Origin: an uncultured Clostridia bacterium
Lineage (GTDB): Bacteria > Bacillota > Clostridia > Oscillospirales > Oscillospiraceae
Length of the DNA stretch: 37,459 bases
NCBI GenBank assembly: GCA_947644595.1
Contig: CANSAE010000012.1
Coordinates: forward strand, 1 to 37,459
Direction: 5' to 3'
Part shown: positions 25,524-33,017 of the stretch, in pieces
How positions within the stretch are numbered: position 1 is the first letter of the stretch
Layout: every line of letters begins with the position of its first letter
Made by a program: the position numbers and the translations under genes
The notes under the pieces: generated by a model
Told to the model about the DNA's origin: nothing
The model's input: the letters and a program-made list of their open reading frames with translations, nothing else
Databases searched by the model: none

Positions 25524-25562
25524 TGAGGGACGTTGAGCGCGTTTCGTGCGTGCCTTCGGCGC

Positions 25563-25637
25563 GGCCCGTTGGTCAAGTGGTTAAGACACCGCCCTTTCAC
25601 GGCGGTAACATGGGTTCGAGTCCCGTACGGGTCACCA
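25563..25637 (+). tRNA. tRNA-Glu(TTC)
   Basis: 75 bases with encoded CCA. Acceptor GGCCCGT/ACGGGTC, anticodon stem CCGCC/GGCGG, loop CTTTCAC, anticodon TTC reading GAA and GAG. Confidence 0.96.
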
Positions 25638-25640
25638 AAT

Positions 25641-25663
25641 AAGAGAGGATTTTTCCTCTCTTT
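25641..25663 (+). terminator. weak terminator-like hairpin between tRNA-Glu and tRNA-Val
   Basis: AAGAGAGGA/TCCTCTCTT with a TTTT loop and a short T-run. It may attenuate read-through or mark a processing point; tRNA-Val follows within 6 bases. Confidence 0.4.
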
Positions 25664-25667
25664 ATAC

Positions 25668-25744
25668 GGAGGCGTAGCTCAGCTGGTTAGAGCGCATGCT
25701 TCACACGCATGAGGTCGATGGTTCGAGCCCATTCGTCTCCACCA
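25668..25744 (+). tRNA. tRNA-Val(CAC)
   Basis: 77 bases with encoded CCA. Acceptor GGAGGCG/CGTCTCC, anticodon stem CATGC/GCATG, loop TTCACAC, anticodon CAC reading GTG. Confidence 0.95.
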
Positions 25745-25745
25745 G

Positions 25746-25780
25746 AAAAACGGTCACCCCGTGTGGGGTGGCCGTTTTTT
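25746..25780 (+). terminator. intrinsic terminator of the tRNA cluster
   Basis: Stem AAAACGGTCACCCC/GGGGTGGCCGTTTT with loop gtgt and a T-run. Confidence 0.9.
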
Positions 25781-25832
25781 AAGTACCGAATTATTGAACG
25801 GCGGGAAAAGTCTGCCTATGGCAATTCTTTAT

Positions 25833-25857
25833 AAGAGGACTTTGGTCCTCTTTATTT
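25833..25857 (+). terminator. second terminator-like hairpin after the tRNA cluster
   Basis: AAGAGGAC/GTCCTCTT with loop tttg, then TTATTTG. Possible backup terminator before the SDR gene. Confidence 0.5.
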
Positions 25858-25884
25858 GTATGACTTTCTTAGTTTTTGTCTGAC

Positions 25885-25916
25885 TTGAGTGGTGGACAGG
25901 CGGAGAGAGTTATAGT
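25885..25916 (+). promoter_or_regulatory. candidate promoter of the SDR gene with long spacer
   Basis: TTGAGT (25885-25890) and TATAGT (25911-25916) separated by 20 bases, longer than the usual 17. Such spacing is typical of promoters activated by MerR-type regulators, but I find no clear dyad and no merR gene nearby. Confidence 0.35.
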
Positions 25917-25974
25917 ATCATAAATTATCAGCTATATGATATGGTACAGAAAGACTGAAAAGGAGAGAGTGTAT

Positions 25975-26835
25975 ATGTACGATGATTTGAAAGGAAAAGT
26001 TGCATTGGTCACGGCATGCAGCAGGGGGATCGGGTTTGCTGCGGTGAAGATGCTTGTGGCAGACGGCGCCACAGTTTATATGGGGGTCCGGAGCCCGGAA
26101 AAGAGCGAGAAGGCAGTAGCGGAATTGAATGCCGCCGGCGGAAATGTACATATTGTATATTTTGACGGAGACGATTTTTCCACGTTTGCACCCATGGTCG
26201 ATACTGTGATTGAGAAAGAAGGGCGTATTGATATCCTCATCAATAATTTGGGAGGGTATATCTCCGGGGATATGGAGTACATCAACGGAGACAAGGCTGT
26301 GTTGGAGAGCACGGAAAAATCCATCAATGGTGTGCTGACACATAATATCACGGTCACTGCGGAGGTCAGCCGTTTGGTAATTCCGCACATGATAAAAAAT
26401 GGCGGCGGTTCCATTGTGAATAACGGTTCTCTGACGGCATTCATTCCCCAGACGAATCAAACCTATTACGGGATGGCAAAGATGGGGGTGGTATTCCTCA
26501 CCCGGGCTATTGCTGCCCAATACGGCCGGTACGGTATCCGCTGCAATTGCGTATGCCCGGGATTTACCAAGACGGCCGCCGCGATGAAGTACATGCCCAA
26601 GGAATCCATCGACGCATGGCTGAAGCATACGCCGCTGTACCGCTTGGGAGAGCCAGAGGACCAGGCTAACGCCATGCTGTTCTTCGCGTCTGAACAGTCC
26701 TCCTGGATTACCGGGCAGGCGTTAGAAGTGGCAGGCGGTCACGGTGTGGGCTGCCCCTGCTATGGCGATGAAATGGTGGAGATGGGATTGAATCCCGTGA
26801 CAAATCCCGATTTCACGGCAATGTTCGGCAGATAA
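25975..26835 (+). CDS. short-chain dehydrogenase/reductase, 7-alpha-hydroxysteroid dehydrogenase-like
   Basis: 286 residues from ATG 25975 after AAAGGAGAG. SDR features: cofactor loop T13-ACSRG-IG20, in which alanine replaces the first glycine; R39 after strand 2, favouring NADP(H); N90-N91 in INNLGG; catalytic S152, Y165 and K169 (YGMAK); and C-P-G-F after the active site. From memory the chain follows the Clostridium sardiniense/absonum 7-alpha-hydroxysteroid dehydrogenase closely (VTSSTRGIG, VYF, RIDILVNNYGG, IPHM-x-K-x-GGGSIVN, QYARKNIRCN, EVAGG). That enzyme also lacks the first glycine. Oxidation of the 7-alpha hydroxyl of bile acids is thus a reasonable but unproven guess. The C terminus is about 20 residues longer than in that enzyme. 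Monocistronic. Confidence 0.85.
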   Translation: MYDDLKGKVALVTACSRGIGFAAVKMLVADGATVYMGVRSPEKSEKAVAELNAAGGNVHIVYFDGDDFSTFAPMVDTVIEKEGRIDILINNLGGYISGDMEYINGDKAVLESTEKSINGVLTHNITVTAEVSRLVIPHMIKNGGGSIVNNGSLTAFIPQTNQTYYGMAKMGVVFLTRAIAAQYGRYGIRCNCVCPGFTKTAAAMKYMPKESIDAWLKHTPLYRLGEPEDQANAMLFFASEQSSWITGQALEVAGGHGVGCPCYGDEMVEMGLNPVTNPDFTAMFGR

Positions 26836-26845
26836 AGCATCCATA

Positions 26846-26880
26846 AAACGCCGCGCACGATGTGCACGGCGTTTGTTTTA
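26846..26880 (+). terminator. intrinsic terminator of the SDR gene
   Basis: AAACGCCG-c-GCAC/GTGC-a-CGGCGTTT with a T-rich tail. Confidence 0.85.
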
Positions 26881-26883
26881 TCA

Positions 26884-26901
26884 TATATTTTGTAAAATAT
26901 A
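26884..26901 (+). promoter_or_regulatory. putative operator dyad for the small XRE regulator
   Basis: Perfect 8-bp arms TATATTTT/AAAATATA with a 2-base centre, ending one base before the -35 box of the promoter at 26903. The best candidate ligand is the XRE protein encoded by the third gene of the operon. Confidence 0.5.
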
Positions 26902-26902
26902 C

Positions 26903-26931
26903 TTGACAAAAATTCAGGAGAGTGCTATGGT
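26903..26931 (+). promoter_or_regulatory. promoter of the 58-aa/167-aa/XRE operon
   Basis: Consensus TTGACA (26903-26908), 17-base spacer, TATGGT (26926-26931) with an extended TGC before the -10. Confidence 0.8.
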
Positions 26932-26964
26932 GTAGACACAGAAACATGAAAGGAAGCGAAGGGG

Positions 26965-27141
26965 ATGTCGACACAAGCGTGGCCTTTGATCATTGCGGCG
27001 ATTTACTATTACATGGGCATCGACAATCTGGGAAACGCGCTTTTACAGCAAATCATCCCCGGGGCGGGCGTGACGGTTTTGCTGCTGGCCAGTCTCTATC
27101 AGGCGCGGCGAAACCGTTTCATTGAACAAGAGGAGGAATGA
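26965..27141 (+). CDS. 58-residue small membrane protein
   Basis: Short gene starting at ATG 26965, preceded by GGAAGCGAAGG and a strong promoter, ending at TGA 27139-27141, three bases before the next start. The product begins MSTQAWPLIIAAIYYY, with one or two hydrophobic stretches (residues 6-17 and 32-44) and a charged end QARRNRFIEQEEE. It belongs to the operon with the 167-residue membrane protein and the XRE regulator. Function unknown; a small membrane partner of the next protein is the natural inference. Confidence 0.78.
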   Translation: MSTQAWPLIIAAIYYYMGIDNLGNALLQQIIPGAGVTVLLLASLYQARRNRFIEQEEE

Positions 27142-27144
27142 GAA

Positions 27145-27648
27145 ATGACAAGTCCGTATTACATCGCGGGATTTGTCTGCGCCATCGTTGTGGGTGGCGG
27201 CATCTATCTGGCCTTGATGCTGAAGCTGAAAAAGACCAATGCCGAAAAACAGTTCGATGAGATGCAGCTGATCGCCCGGCAAAAGGCGGCCGTGCACGGC
27301 TTCGCATTGCTGGCAGTACTGACGTTTTTGGGCGGCATTGTCATTGACCTGCACTGGCTGGGTGGCTTTGACACGGCGATCATCTGCATTTTCGCGGCGG
27401 TGACGGTATTCGGCTGCGAATGCATTTTGCGCAATGCCTATTTCCGGGCAGGGGAGGAGAGCCGGCCGTGGATGTTCATCCTCGGATCGCTGACGGTGCT
27501 CAACGCCGTGGCCGTCATCCGGCACGTGTACGACGGCACGTTTATGGAATCCATTTTGAACTTGTGCTGCGCGGTGGCCCTGGGCACCGTTCTGATGGTG
27601 AATCTCATCCAGCGGGGCCGCAACAAGCGGGAGTTGGAGGACGAATGA
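27145..27648 (+). CDS. four-helix membrane protein of an XRE-linked operon
   Basis: 167 residues from ATG 27145, with AGGAGGAATGAG upstream. Predicted helices at about 5-24, 50-70, 76-92, 108-124 and possibly 132-148. A cytoplasmic segment after helix 1 reads K-L-K-K-T-N-A-E-K-Q-F-D-E-M-Q-L-I-A-R-Q-K-A. Similar proteins of about 150 residues sit in front of tiny XRE repressors in many Firmicutes and are uncharacterised. Its stop overlaps the regulator's start in ATGA, so their expression is tightly linked. I infer a membrane sensor or anti-regulator role, without direct evidence. Confidence 0.8.
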   Translation: MTSPYYIAGFVCAIVVGGGIYLALMLKLKKTNAEKQFDEMQLIARQKAAVHGFALLAVLTFLGGIVIDLHWLGGFDTAIICIFAAVTVFGCECILRNAYFRAGEESRPWMFILGSLTVLNAVAVIRHVYDGTFMESILNLCCAVALGTVLMVNLIQRGRNKRELEDE

Positions 27649-27839
27649 AGAACCTACGTCTGAAAGCCGCCCGGGCGGGGAAGGACATGAGCCAGGAGGA
27701 CCTGGCCAAGGCGGTGGGGGTGTCCCGCCAGACCATCAATGCCATTGAGAAAGGGGACTATAACCCCACCGTTAATCTGTGTATCGCCATTTGCCGGGCC
27801 CTGGATGTGACCCTGAACGATTTGTTCTGGAACGAATAA
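27645..27839 (+). CDS. small XRE-family (Cro/CI-type) transcriptional regulator
   Basis: 64 residues, essentially one helix-turn-helix domain: SQEDLAKAVGVSRQTINAIE (residues about 16-35), then KGDYNPTVNLCIAICRALDVTLNDLF. Start ATG 27645 overlaps the previous stop (ATGA); GGAGTTGGAGG lies upstream. The size and sequence match the YozG/YgzD-like group that usually regulates its own operon with a neighbouring membrane protein. The AT-rich dyad just upstream of the operon's -35 box is the likely target. Confidence 0.92.
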   Translation: MKNLRLKAARAGKDMSQEDLAKAVGVSRQTINAIEKGDYNPTVNLCIAICRALDVTLNDLFWNE

Positions 27840-27873
27840 AAAGAAGCCTATTTTCATAGGCTTCTTTTTATTT
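27837..27873. terminator. bidirectional intrinsic terminator
   Basis: AAAAAGAAGCCTA/TAGGCTTCTTTTT with loop ttttca between the XRE operon and the convergent ABC permease gene. Confidence 0.9.
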
Positions 27874-27874
27874 T

Positions 27875-30547
27875 TCAGGTTTCAGTTTCCCGCAGGCGTT
27901 CTACGATTGTGGATTTTGCCGCGGAACGATAGACGAACAAAGGAATCGACGCGCCGAGGAGAACGAACAGGGGGGCCAACAGGAAAATTGGCATCAGAGC
28001 CAGATGATAACTGAAGAACCAGAAGATGGTCTCCAGCAACCAGGCTACCGGTGGGCCGAACAGCAGGCTTAGCAGCAGGGAAAACACGATGGCGGAGATG
28101 GCGTACAGTACACCTTCCAGCATGAGCATCCGCTTGAGCTGCGCGCCCGTCATGCCGATGGACTGCAGCATGGCAAACTCCCGTTTCCGGGAGAGAATGC
28201 CCGTCAAAATGGCGTTGAGGAAGTTCAGTACGCCCACCAGTCCGATGATGAAGCTCAGCGCGCCGCCCAGCGTCAGGAACATGTTGCGGAAGCCGTTGAA
28301 CTCATCAATAAAGGTCTGGCGGCTCTCGTAGTCGGCACTGGGCTGGACATGCTCCGTGTAGTCCGCTATGAACGCTTCCATGTCCGCGTTGGCTTCGTCG
28401 GTGGTGTTGAACATGAAGTTCATCACGCCTACCTGGTCGCTGTCCTGCAAATACTGCGCCGCGCCCAGGAGGTATTCGTCAGCGCCGAGGACTGTGTGAC
28501 GGTAGGTCATGGAGAACGGCAGCTGCACCAGCGCGCACACGGTGTAGGTTTGTTCCCTGTACTCCGCCGCCCGTATGCCGAATTGGCGGTCTGTGTTGCT
28601 GTTATAGACCGCGTCTACATCTTCGATCAGTTCTCCGGTATCCACCCAGTAATACTCAAACCGGGACGGGTAGCGCAGGGTCACGGTATCGCCGATGTTT
28701 GCCCAGTGGGTGCCTTCAATGGGCTGGCCATAGTCGTCTACCTGCCACACCGCGGCCACAGCATTTTGGCTGGGGTCCCGCAGGGGGACGATGTCACCTT
28801 CCAGCACGTCAACCAAAGACAAGGGGAAGTCCTCTATGCCGTAGACCAACGCATCCCCGGCATAAAGCCCGTCCTCCCGCTGCTCCATCCGGCGCAGGCG
28901 GTCGCCGATATCCTCGTAGCTTTGATAGGCGGAGTACAGTTCCTGTATCCGCTGTTCCGTGATGAATTGCTGGGAAAGGGTGGTCTGCCCGTAAATGCGT
29001 CCGCTGTCCGTGATGCCGTCCCGGGCTTCCACGCCGGCGATGATATTCTCGTCCAGCACCTGGTCCGCGGAGGCGAAGTTGGACTGGAAATAGGCCGCGT
29101 CGCCCAGCACAAAATCGGTGGTAAAACTGTGGGAAACATATTTCTCCATGTCCATGCCGCCCACGATGGAGAAGGTCAGGGTGACCAGCACCACGGCCAG
29201 GGACAAGGACAGCACCGTGACCACGGTTTTGCTCTTGTTCCGCCCCAGATTGGCCCAGGCCATGGAAAGCAGGGACACGCCCTTGCTTTTCTTCGCCTTT
29301 TTCTTTCCGCCGCCCACATCGGTGTAGCGCACGGCTTCCACCGGGGAGACCCTGGCGGCCATCCGTCCGGGCTTGGCACAGGACAGTAGCACGGTCAGCA
29401 GGGCAAACACTGCCGAGCCCAGGAACACCACTGGGGAAAGGGAAGCGCCTGCCGCTTTGTAGATGGTCTGCTCCATGACCAAGGGCGTCAGCGCCCCGCC
29501 GATGAGCCAGCCCAGCACCAGGCCGATGGGAATGCCCAAGGCGCTCAGCAGCAGCGCCTGCCGGCGAATGATGCGCTTAATTTGCTTTTTCGTGGTGCCA
29601 ATGGTTTTCAGCAGGCCGTAGAAGCGAATGTCATTTGTCACGGAGATTTGGAACACGTTGAAAATGATGAGATACCCCGTGAATATGATGAGCGCCAGAA
29701 CGCCCACCAGGATGCCCGTGGTAATGGGGTCCATTTTGGCGTCCATCTGGGCACCGGTGTAGCCCCAGTTCACGCCGATTTTCAGGTAATTGTCTGCCAG
29801 GGGGTCGTCGTTTTGATAGCCGTGGTTCGCCAGGACCGTTTCCACATTTTCCCGGATGTGCAGGGAGGAACGGAAGTTCACGTTCAGGTCCCAGCGCCCG
29901 GTCATGCTGTCCGCCGCACCGCTGGACAGGGCGCACAGCTCCTCCGCCGCGGAGCGGGGAAGCACCACATGGCTGGCGATGCAGGCGCTGTCGTACTCCC
30001 ACCAGCCGGACAGGGTGAAGGTGCGGGTCACTGGCGTGGGGTTCGTGGTGGAGCCGTCCAATTCAAAGGGGAGCGTCACTTTTGCGCCCACCTTCGGCTC
30101 GATGCCAAGCAGACCCAGCACCCGGGTATCCGTAGCGATCTGGTCGGTGTCTTCCTCCGGCAGCGTTCCGCTTGTGGGGGTGCAGAAGTAGCTTGCGGGG
30201 TCCTCCATGTAGCTCACTTCCACATGGGCTTTATTAAACGGGACCTCGCTGCCCGTCATGCCCACAAACAGCCGGACAGAGCTGCTTGTAATGAGCGGGT
30301 CCGCCCGCAGCTGCTCCGCCTGTTCCCAGGTGACATCCTTGATGCTGCCGTGCTGATTCCCGCCCACCTGGCGAAAAGTCTGCTGCTGAAAGGAATCGTT
30401 GATGGTCATGGCGATGGTGAATAAGGAAGTGAACAGTAGTGTTGTCAGGGCGATGGCAATGATGGCGATGAGGTTCCGATTCCGGGACGCTTTCATGCTT
30501 TTGTTCCCGAGTTGGCGGATGCATTTCTGATTTTTTACGTTCAACAT
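27875..30547 (-). CDS. ABC transporter permease, duplicated FtsX/MacB-type
   Basis: 890 residues from ATG 30547, just after the SD-like GGCGGTGA that also contains the stop of the ATPase gene (a GTG at 30556 would be spaced too close to its SD). Architecture: helix 1 (about 27-48), an extracellular domain to about 270, three helices (about 280-300, 330-352 and 368-387), helix 5 (about 430-452), a second extracellular domain to about 745, then three helices (about 755-777, 805-827 and 850-872). Both halves have the FtsX pattern around helices 2-3 (I-G-T-T-K-K-Q-I-K-R, and S-I-G-M-T-G-A-Q-L-K-R). Such permeases transmit ATPase motion to the periplasmic or extracellular side, often exporting or sensing peptides and lipids. 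Confidence 0.92.
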   Translation of the reverse strand: MLNVKNQKCIRQLGNKSMKASRNRNLIAIIAIALTTLLFTSLFTIAMTINDSFQQQTFRQVGGNQHGSIKDVTWEQAEQLRADPLITSSSVRLFVGMTGSEVPFNKAHVEVSYMEDPASYFCTPTSGTLPEEDTDQIATDTRVLGLLGIEPKVGAKVTLPFELDGSTTNPTPVTRTFTLSGWWEYDSACIASHVVLPRSAAEELCALSSGAADSMTGRWDLNVNFRSSLHIRENVETVLANHGYQNDDPLADNYLKIGVNWGYTGAQMDAKMDPITTGILVGVLALIIFTGYLIIFNVFQISVTNDIRFYGLLKTIGTTKKQIKRIIRRQALLLSALGIPIGLVLGWLIGGALTPLVMEQTIYKAAGASLSPVVFLGSAVFALLTVLLSCAKPGRMAARVSPVEAVRYTDVGGGKKKAKKSKGVSLLSMAWANLGRNKSKTVVTVLSLSLAVVLVTLTFSIVGGMDMEKYVSHSFTTDFVLGDAAYFQSNFASADQVLDENIIAGVEARDGITDSGRIYGQTTLSQQFITEQRIQELYSAYQSYEDIGDRLRRMEQREDGLYAGDALVYGIEDFPLSLVDVLEGDIVPLRDPSQNAVAAVWQVDDYGQPIEGTHWANIGDTVTLRYPSRFEYYWVDTGELIEDVDAVYNSNTDRQFGIRAAEYREQTYTVCALVQLPFSMTYRHTVLGADEYLLGAAQYLQDSDQVGVMNFMFNTTDEANADMEAFIADYTEHVQPSADYESRQTFIDEFNGFRNMFLTLGGALSFIIGLVGVLNFLNAILTGILSRKREFAMLQSIGMTGAQLKRMLMLEGVLYAISAIVFSLLLSLLFGPPVAWLLETIFWFFSYHLALMPIFLLAPLFVLLGASIPLFVYRSAAKSTIVERLRETET

Positions 30548-30552
30548 GGCGT

Positions 30553-31230
30553 TCACCGCCCCTCGCTGTGGCGGATTTGCCCGTCCTCAATGCGGATGAT
30601 GCGGTCGGCCAGCTGGGCAATCTCCTCGTTGTGGGTGATCATGACGATGGTCTGCCCGAACCGCTGGCTGGTGATCTTCATCAGGCTTAGCACATCCTGG
30701 CTGGTGCGGCTGTCCAGATTACCCGTTGGCTCATCCGCCAGCACGATGGCTGGCTTGGTTGCCAGCGCCCGGGCAATGGCTACCCGCTGCTGCTGGCCGC
30801 CGGAGAGCTGATTGGGCAGCCTCTCCAGCTTGGCGGACAGGTCCAAGGCATCGATAATTTGGTTGACATAATCTTTATCCGCGGCGTTGCCGTCCAACTC
30901 AATGGGCAGCACGATGTTTTCGTACACATTCAGCACCGGGACCAGGTTGTACGCCTGGAACACGAAGCCGATCTTCCTCCGGCGAAAGATGGTGAGTTCA
31001 TCATCTTTCAGGGAAAAGATGTCCTTGCCGTCCACCAGCACTTTACCTGAGGTGGGGCGGTCCAGTCCGCCCAGCATATGCAGCAAAGTGGATTTTCCGG
31101 AGCCGGAGGTGCCTACGATAGACACGAACTCGCCTTTTTCCACGGACAGGTCCACGCCATCCAGCGCCCGGACCTGGGTGTCACCCTCGCCGTAGTATTT
31201 TCGTAAGTCGTTGGTTTCCAAAACAGACAT
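30553..31230 (-). CDS. ABC transporter ATP-binding protein, MacB/LolD type
   Basis: 225 residues from ATG 31230 after TTGGAGG. All motifs are present: Walker A GTSGSGKS (40-47), Q-loop Q92, signature LSGGQ (142-146), Walker B IVLADE (162-167) with catalytic E, and ITHN with the switch histidine. The E-P-T-G-N-L-D segment is typical for the mechanotransmission (type VII) class that pairs with FtsX-like permeases. It lies 5 bases before the permease gene. An upstream two-component system and repeated boxes in front of the promoter suggest inducible expression. Confidence 0.95.
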   Translation of the reverse strand: MSVLETNDLRKYYGEGDTQVRALDGVDLSVEKGEFVSIVGTSGSGKSTLLHMLGGLDRPTSGKVLVDGKDIFSLKDDELTIFRRRKIGFVFQAYNLVPVLNVYENIVLPIELDGNAADKDYVNQIIDALDLSAKLERLPNQLSGGQQQRVAIARALATKPAIVLADEPTGNLDSRTSQDVLSLMKITSQRFGQTIVMITHNEEIAQLADRIIRIEDGQIRHSEGR

Positions 31231-31249
31231 GATGAAAAACCTCCAAAAA

Positions 31250-31282
31250 ATAGTCTGTGTCGTTTTTGACAACACAGACTAT
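31250..31282. promoter_or_regulatory. 33-bp inverted repeat upstream of the ABC operon
   Basis: Perfect 11-bp arms ATAGTCTGTGT/ACACAGACTAT around 11 bases, one arm overlapping the -10 box and the other ending just upstream of the ribosome binding site. On the minus strand it is followed by six T. Either an operator or a leader hairpin. Confidence 0.6.
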
Positions 31283-31283
31283 A
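31278..31283 (-). promoter_or_regulatory. -10 box of the ABC operon promoter
   Basis: TATAGT on the minus strand. The -35 position (31306-31301) shows no consensus, which fits a promoter that needs an activator bound at the direct repeats just upstream. Confidence 0.5.
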
Positions 31284-31290
31284 TCAGATG

Positions 31291-31330
31291 AATCTAACCA
31301 GAATCTTTCCGACTGCCAGTGAAATCTAAC
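31291..31330 (-). promoter_or_regulatory. response-regulator boxes (three direct repeats)
   Basis: On the minus strand, GTTAGATT (31330-31323), GAAAGATT (31309-31302) and GTTAGATT (31298-31291). Start-to-start distances are 21 and 11 bases, one and two helical turns. This is the arrangement bound by OmpR-family regulators at a -35 region; the linked regulator at 32252-32923 is the likely ligand. Confidence 0.55.
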
Positions 31331-31349
31331 AAGTTTGAAAGATTTACAG

Positions 31350-32252
31350 TCAGACGGGCAAAAATACGGAAAAGGTACTGCCCCGTCCGGGTGTGCTCTG
31401 CACCTTCACATAGCCACCTTCGCCGGCGATGATCTGCCGGGAGAGATACAGGCCGATGCCCACGCCGTCGGCTTGGCGCACCTGTCTGCCCCGGTAGAAC
31501 CGTTGAAAAATGTTTGCCTGTTCTTCTTCCGGGATACCAGGTCCGGTATCAGATACGTCAATGCGGCAAAACAGCTCATATTTTTGGCAGGAGACAGAAA
31601 CCTGTCCGCCGGGAGGGGTATACTTAATGGCATTGTCGAGGATGTTTCCCAAGGCCTCAGCGGTCCATTTGGGGTCGAAGCAGGCAGAAAAGGCTGCATC
31701 CCCGGGAACATATAGGATGATGCCCTTGGCTTGGGCGGAGGGTGCATAGCTGCGCTCCAATTCTTCCAGAAGCGGGATGACCTCACTTTGTTCCGGGCTG
31801 AGGGCGATGACTCCGGTTTCCAGTCGGGAGACTTTGACTAAGGCTTGGATGAGTTGGTCCAGCTTTTCTCCCTGCATATTGATTTGCACTGCCAGGTCCC
31901 GAACTTCCGGAGACAGTTCCTGTTCCTGCAGCAGTTGGGTATATAAAAGCATGTTGGCGATGGGGGTCTTTGTTTGATGAGAAATATCTCCGATGGTTTC
32001 TTTGAGGGCTTGTCGGTCCGCCTCTAATTGGCTTCGGGAAAGAACACTTGCCGACAGAAAACGTCCCAGCATTGCCTCCAGACGAGAGACGCGGGATTCA
32101 TCATATTGTGTTTCCGTAAAGCGGCCCTGTATGGCATCCTCCAACATCTGCTCCAGATGACGCATGAGCTGCCCGGTTCTCATGGCATAGACTGCGACCC
32201 CGACGAGTGCAGCCAAGGTGGCCGGCAGGAGAAGAAATATTGCGGCTTCCAT
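31350..32252 (-). CDS. sensor histidine kinase with a single membrane helix
   Basis: 300 residues from ATG 32252, which overlaps the regulator's stop in TGATG, seven bases after GGAGGG (ATG 32255 and 32267 are less well placed). One N-terminal helix (about 4-24) and no extracellular domain; then HisKA with H92 in DISHQTKTPIANM and HATPase_c (N box LGNILDNAIKYTPPGG, DTGPGIPEEE, GIGLYLSRQI). The HQTKTP form of the H box is common among kinases linked to FtsX-type ABC transporters. With almost no sensor domain, the kinase may depend on the transporter for input, as in BceS-type modules. That is inference. Confidence 0.92.
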   Translation of the reverse strand: MEAAIFLLLPATLAALVGVAVYAMRTGQLMRHLEQMLEDAIQGRFTETQYDESRVSRLEAMLGRFLSASVLSRSQLEADRQALKETIGDISHQTKTPIANMLLYTQLLQEQELSPEVRDLAVQINMQGEKLDQLIQALVKVSRLETGVIALSPEQSEVIPLLEELERSYAPSAQAKGIILYVPGDAAFSACFDPKWTAEALGNILDNAIKYTPPGGQVSVSCQKYELFCRIDVSDTGPGIPEEEQANIFQRFYRGRQVRQADGVGIGLYLSRQIIAGEGGYVKVQSTPGRGSTFSVFLPV

Positions 32253-32923
32253 CATGCATCCCTCCATACATATCCCAGCCCGTAGACCGTCTGAATATAT
32301 TTTGGGTGCTTTGGGTCCTCCTCCAGCTTGCCTCTCAATCGGCCGATGGCTACAGACAGGGCATTCTCATCCACGAACATACCTCCGTCCCACACAGTAT
32401 CCAGCAGGCGTTCACGCGTGAGCGTGCGGCCTTTATTTTCCACTAACAGACGCAGCAATCGCTGTTCTGTTTTGCTGAAATTCAGGTCTTGTCCGGCTTT
32501 GGTGAATTCCAAACGACGGAAGTCAAAACGGAGAGTGTCAAAGCTGAATATATGGTCGGAACCGTGTCCTCTGCGTAAAGCAGCGTCTACCCGAGCGCGG
32601 AGGACCGCCAGAGAAAAGGGCTTGGTAATATAGTCATCTCCCCCGGCTTCCAGTCCCATGACTTCGTCCAGCTCCGTATCATTCGCAGTGAGGAAAATGA
32701 CAGGAACAGCATAGTGCTTCCGCAGCTCCCGGCAAAAATTCAGGCCGCTTCCATCGGGGAGATTGATGTCCAACAGCAGAAGGTCTGGAACCCGTTGTGC
32801 CAGAGATACCCGGGCGCCTGTCAAATCAGGGCAGACCTCCACCTGTCGGGCCTCGCGTTTCAAGGCGAGGGCGATACCGTTTCTGAGGGCTTCATCGTCC
32901 TCTACAATTAAGATTCGTTCCAT
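32252..32923 (-). CDS. OmpR/PhoB-family response regulator
   Basis: 223 residues from ATG 32923 after AAAGGAGC. Receiver: acidic pocket V-E-D-D, phospho-acceptor D52 in LLLLDINLPDGSG, T79 and K101 (TKPFS). C-terminal winged helix from about residue 125, with L-N-F-S-K-T-E-Q-R-L-L-R-L-L-V-E-N-K-G and the closing V-Y-G-L-G-Y-V-W. First gene of the regulator-kinase pair, overlapping the kinase by one base. It probably activates the ABC operon through the repeated GTTAGATT boxes. Confidence 0.95.
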   Translation of the reverse strand: MERILIVEDDEALRNGIALALKREARQVEVCPDLTGARVSLAQRVPDLLLLDINLPDGSGLNFCRELRKHYAVPVIFLTANDTELDEVMGLEAGGDDYITKPFSLAVLRARVDAALRRGHGSDHIFSFDTLRFDFRRLEFTKAGQDLNFSKTEQRLLRLLVENKGRTLTRERLLDTVWDGGMFVDENALSVAIGRLRGKLEEDPKHPKYIQTVYGLGYVWRDA

Positions 32924-32951
32924 GATGGATGCTCCTTTGGCTGATACACTT

Positions 32952-32980
32952 ATGATACAAAATCCCGCCGCACTTTGCAA
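32952..32980 (-). promoter_or_regulatory. promoter of the two-component operon
   Basis: On the minus strand, TTGCAA (32980-32975), 17-base spacer, TATCAT (32957-32952). Confidence 0.75.
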
Positions 32981-33017
32981 GTGGACAAATTTCCTATAGG
33001 GAAAGAAAGAAAAGGAC

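Noticed and set aside
28349..29389. Plus-strand open frame of 346 codons inside the ABC permease
   Set aside because: Antisense shadow in GC-rich coding sequence; H/G/V-rich product without recognisable fold.
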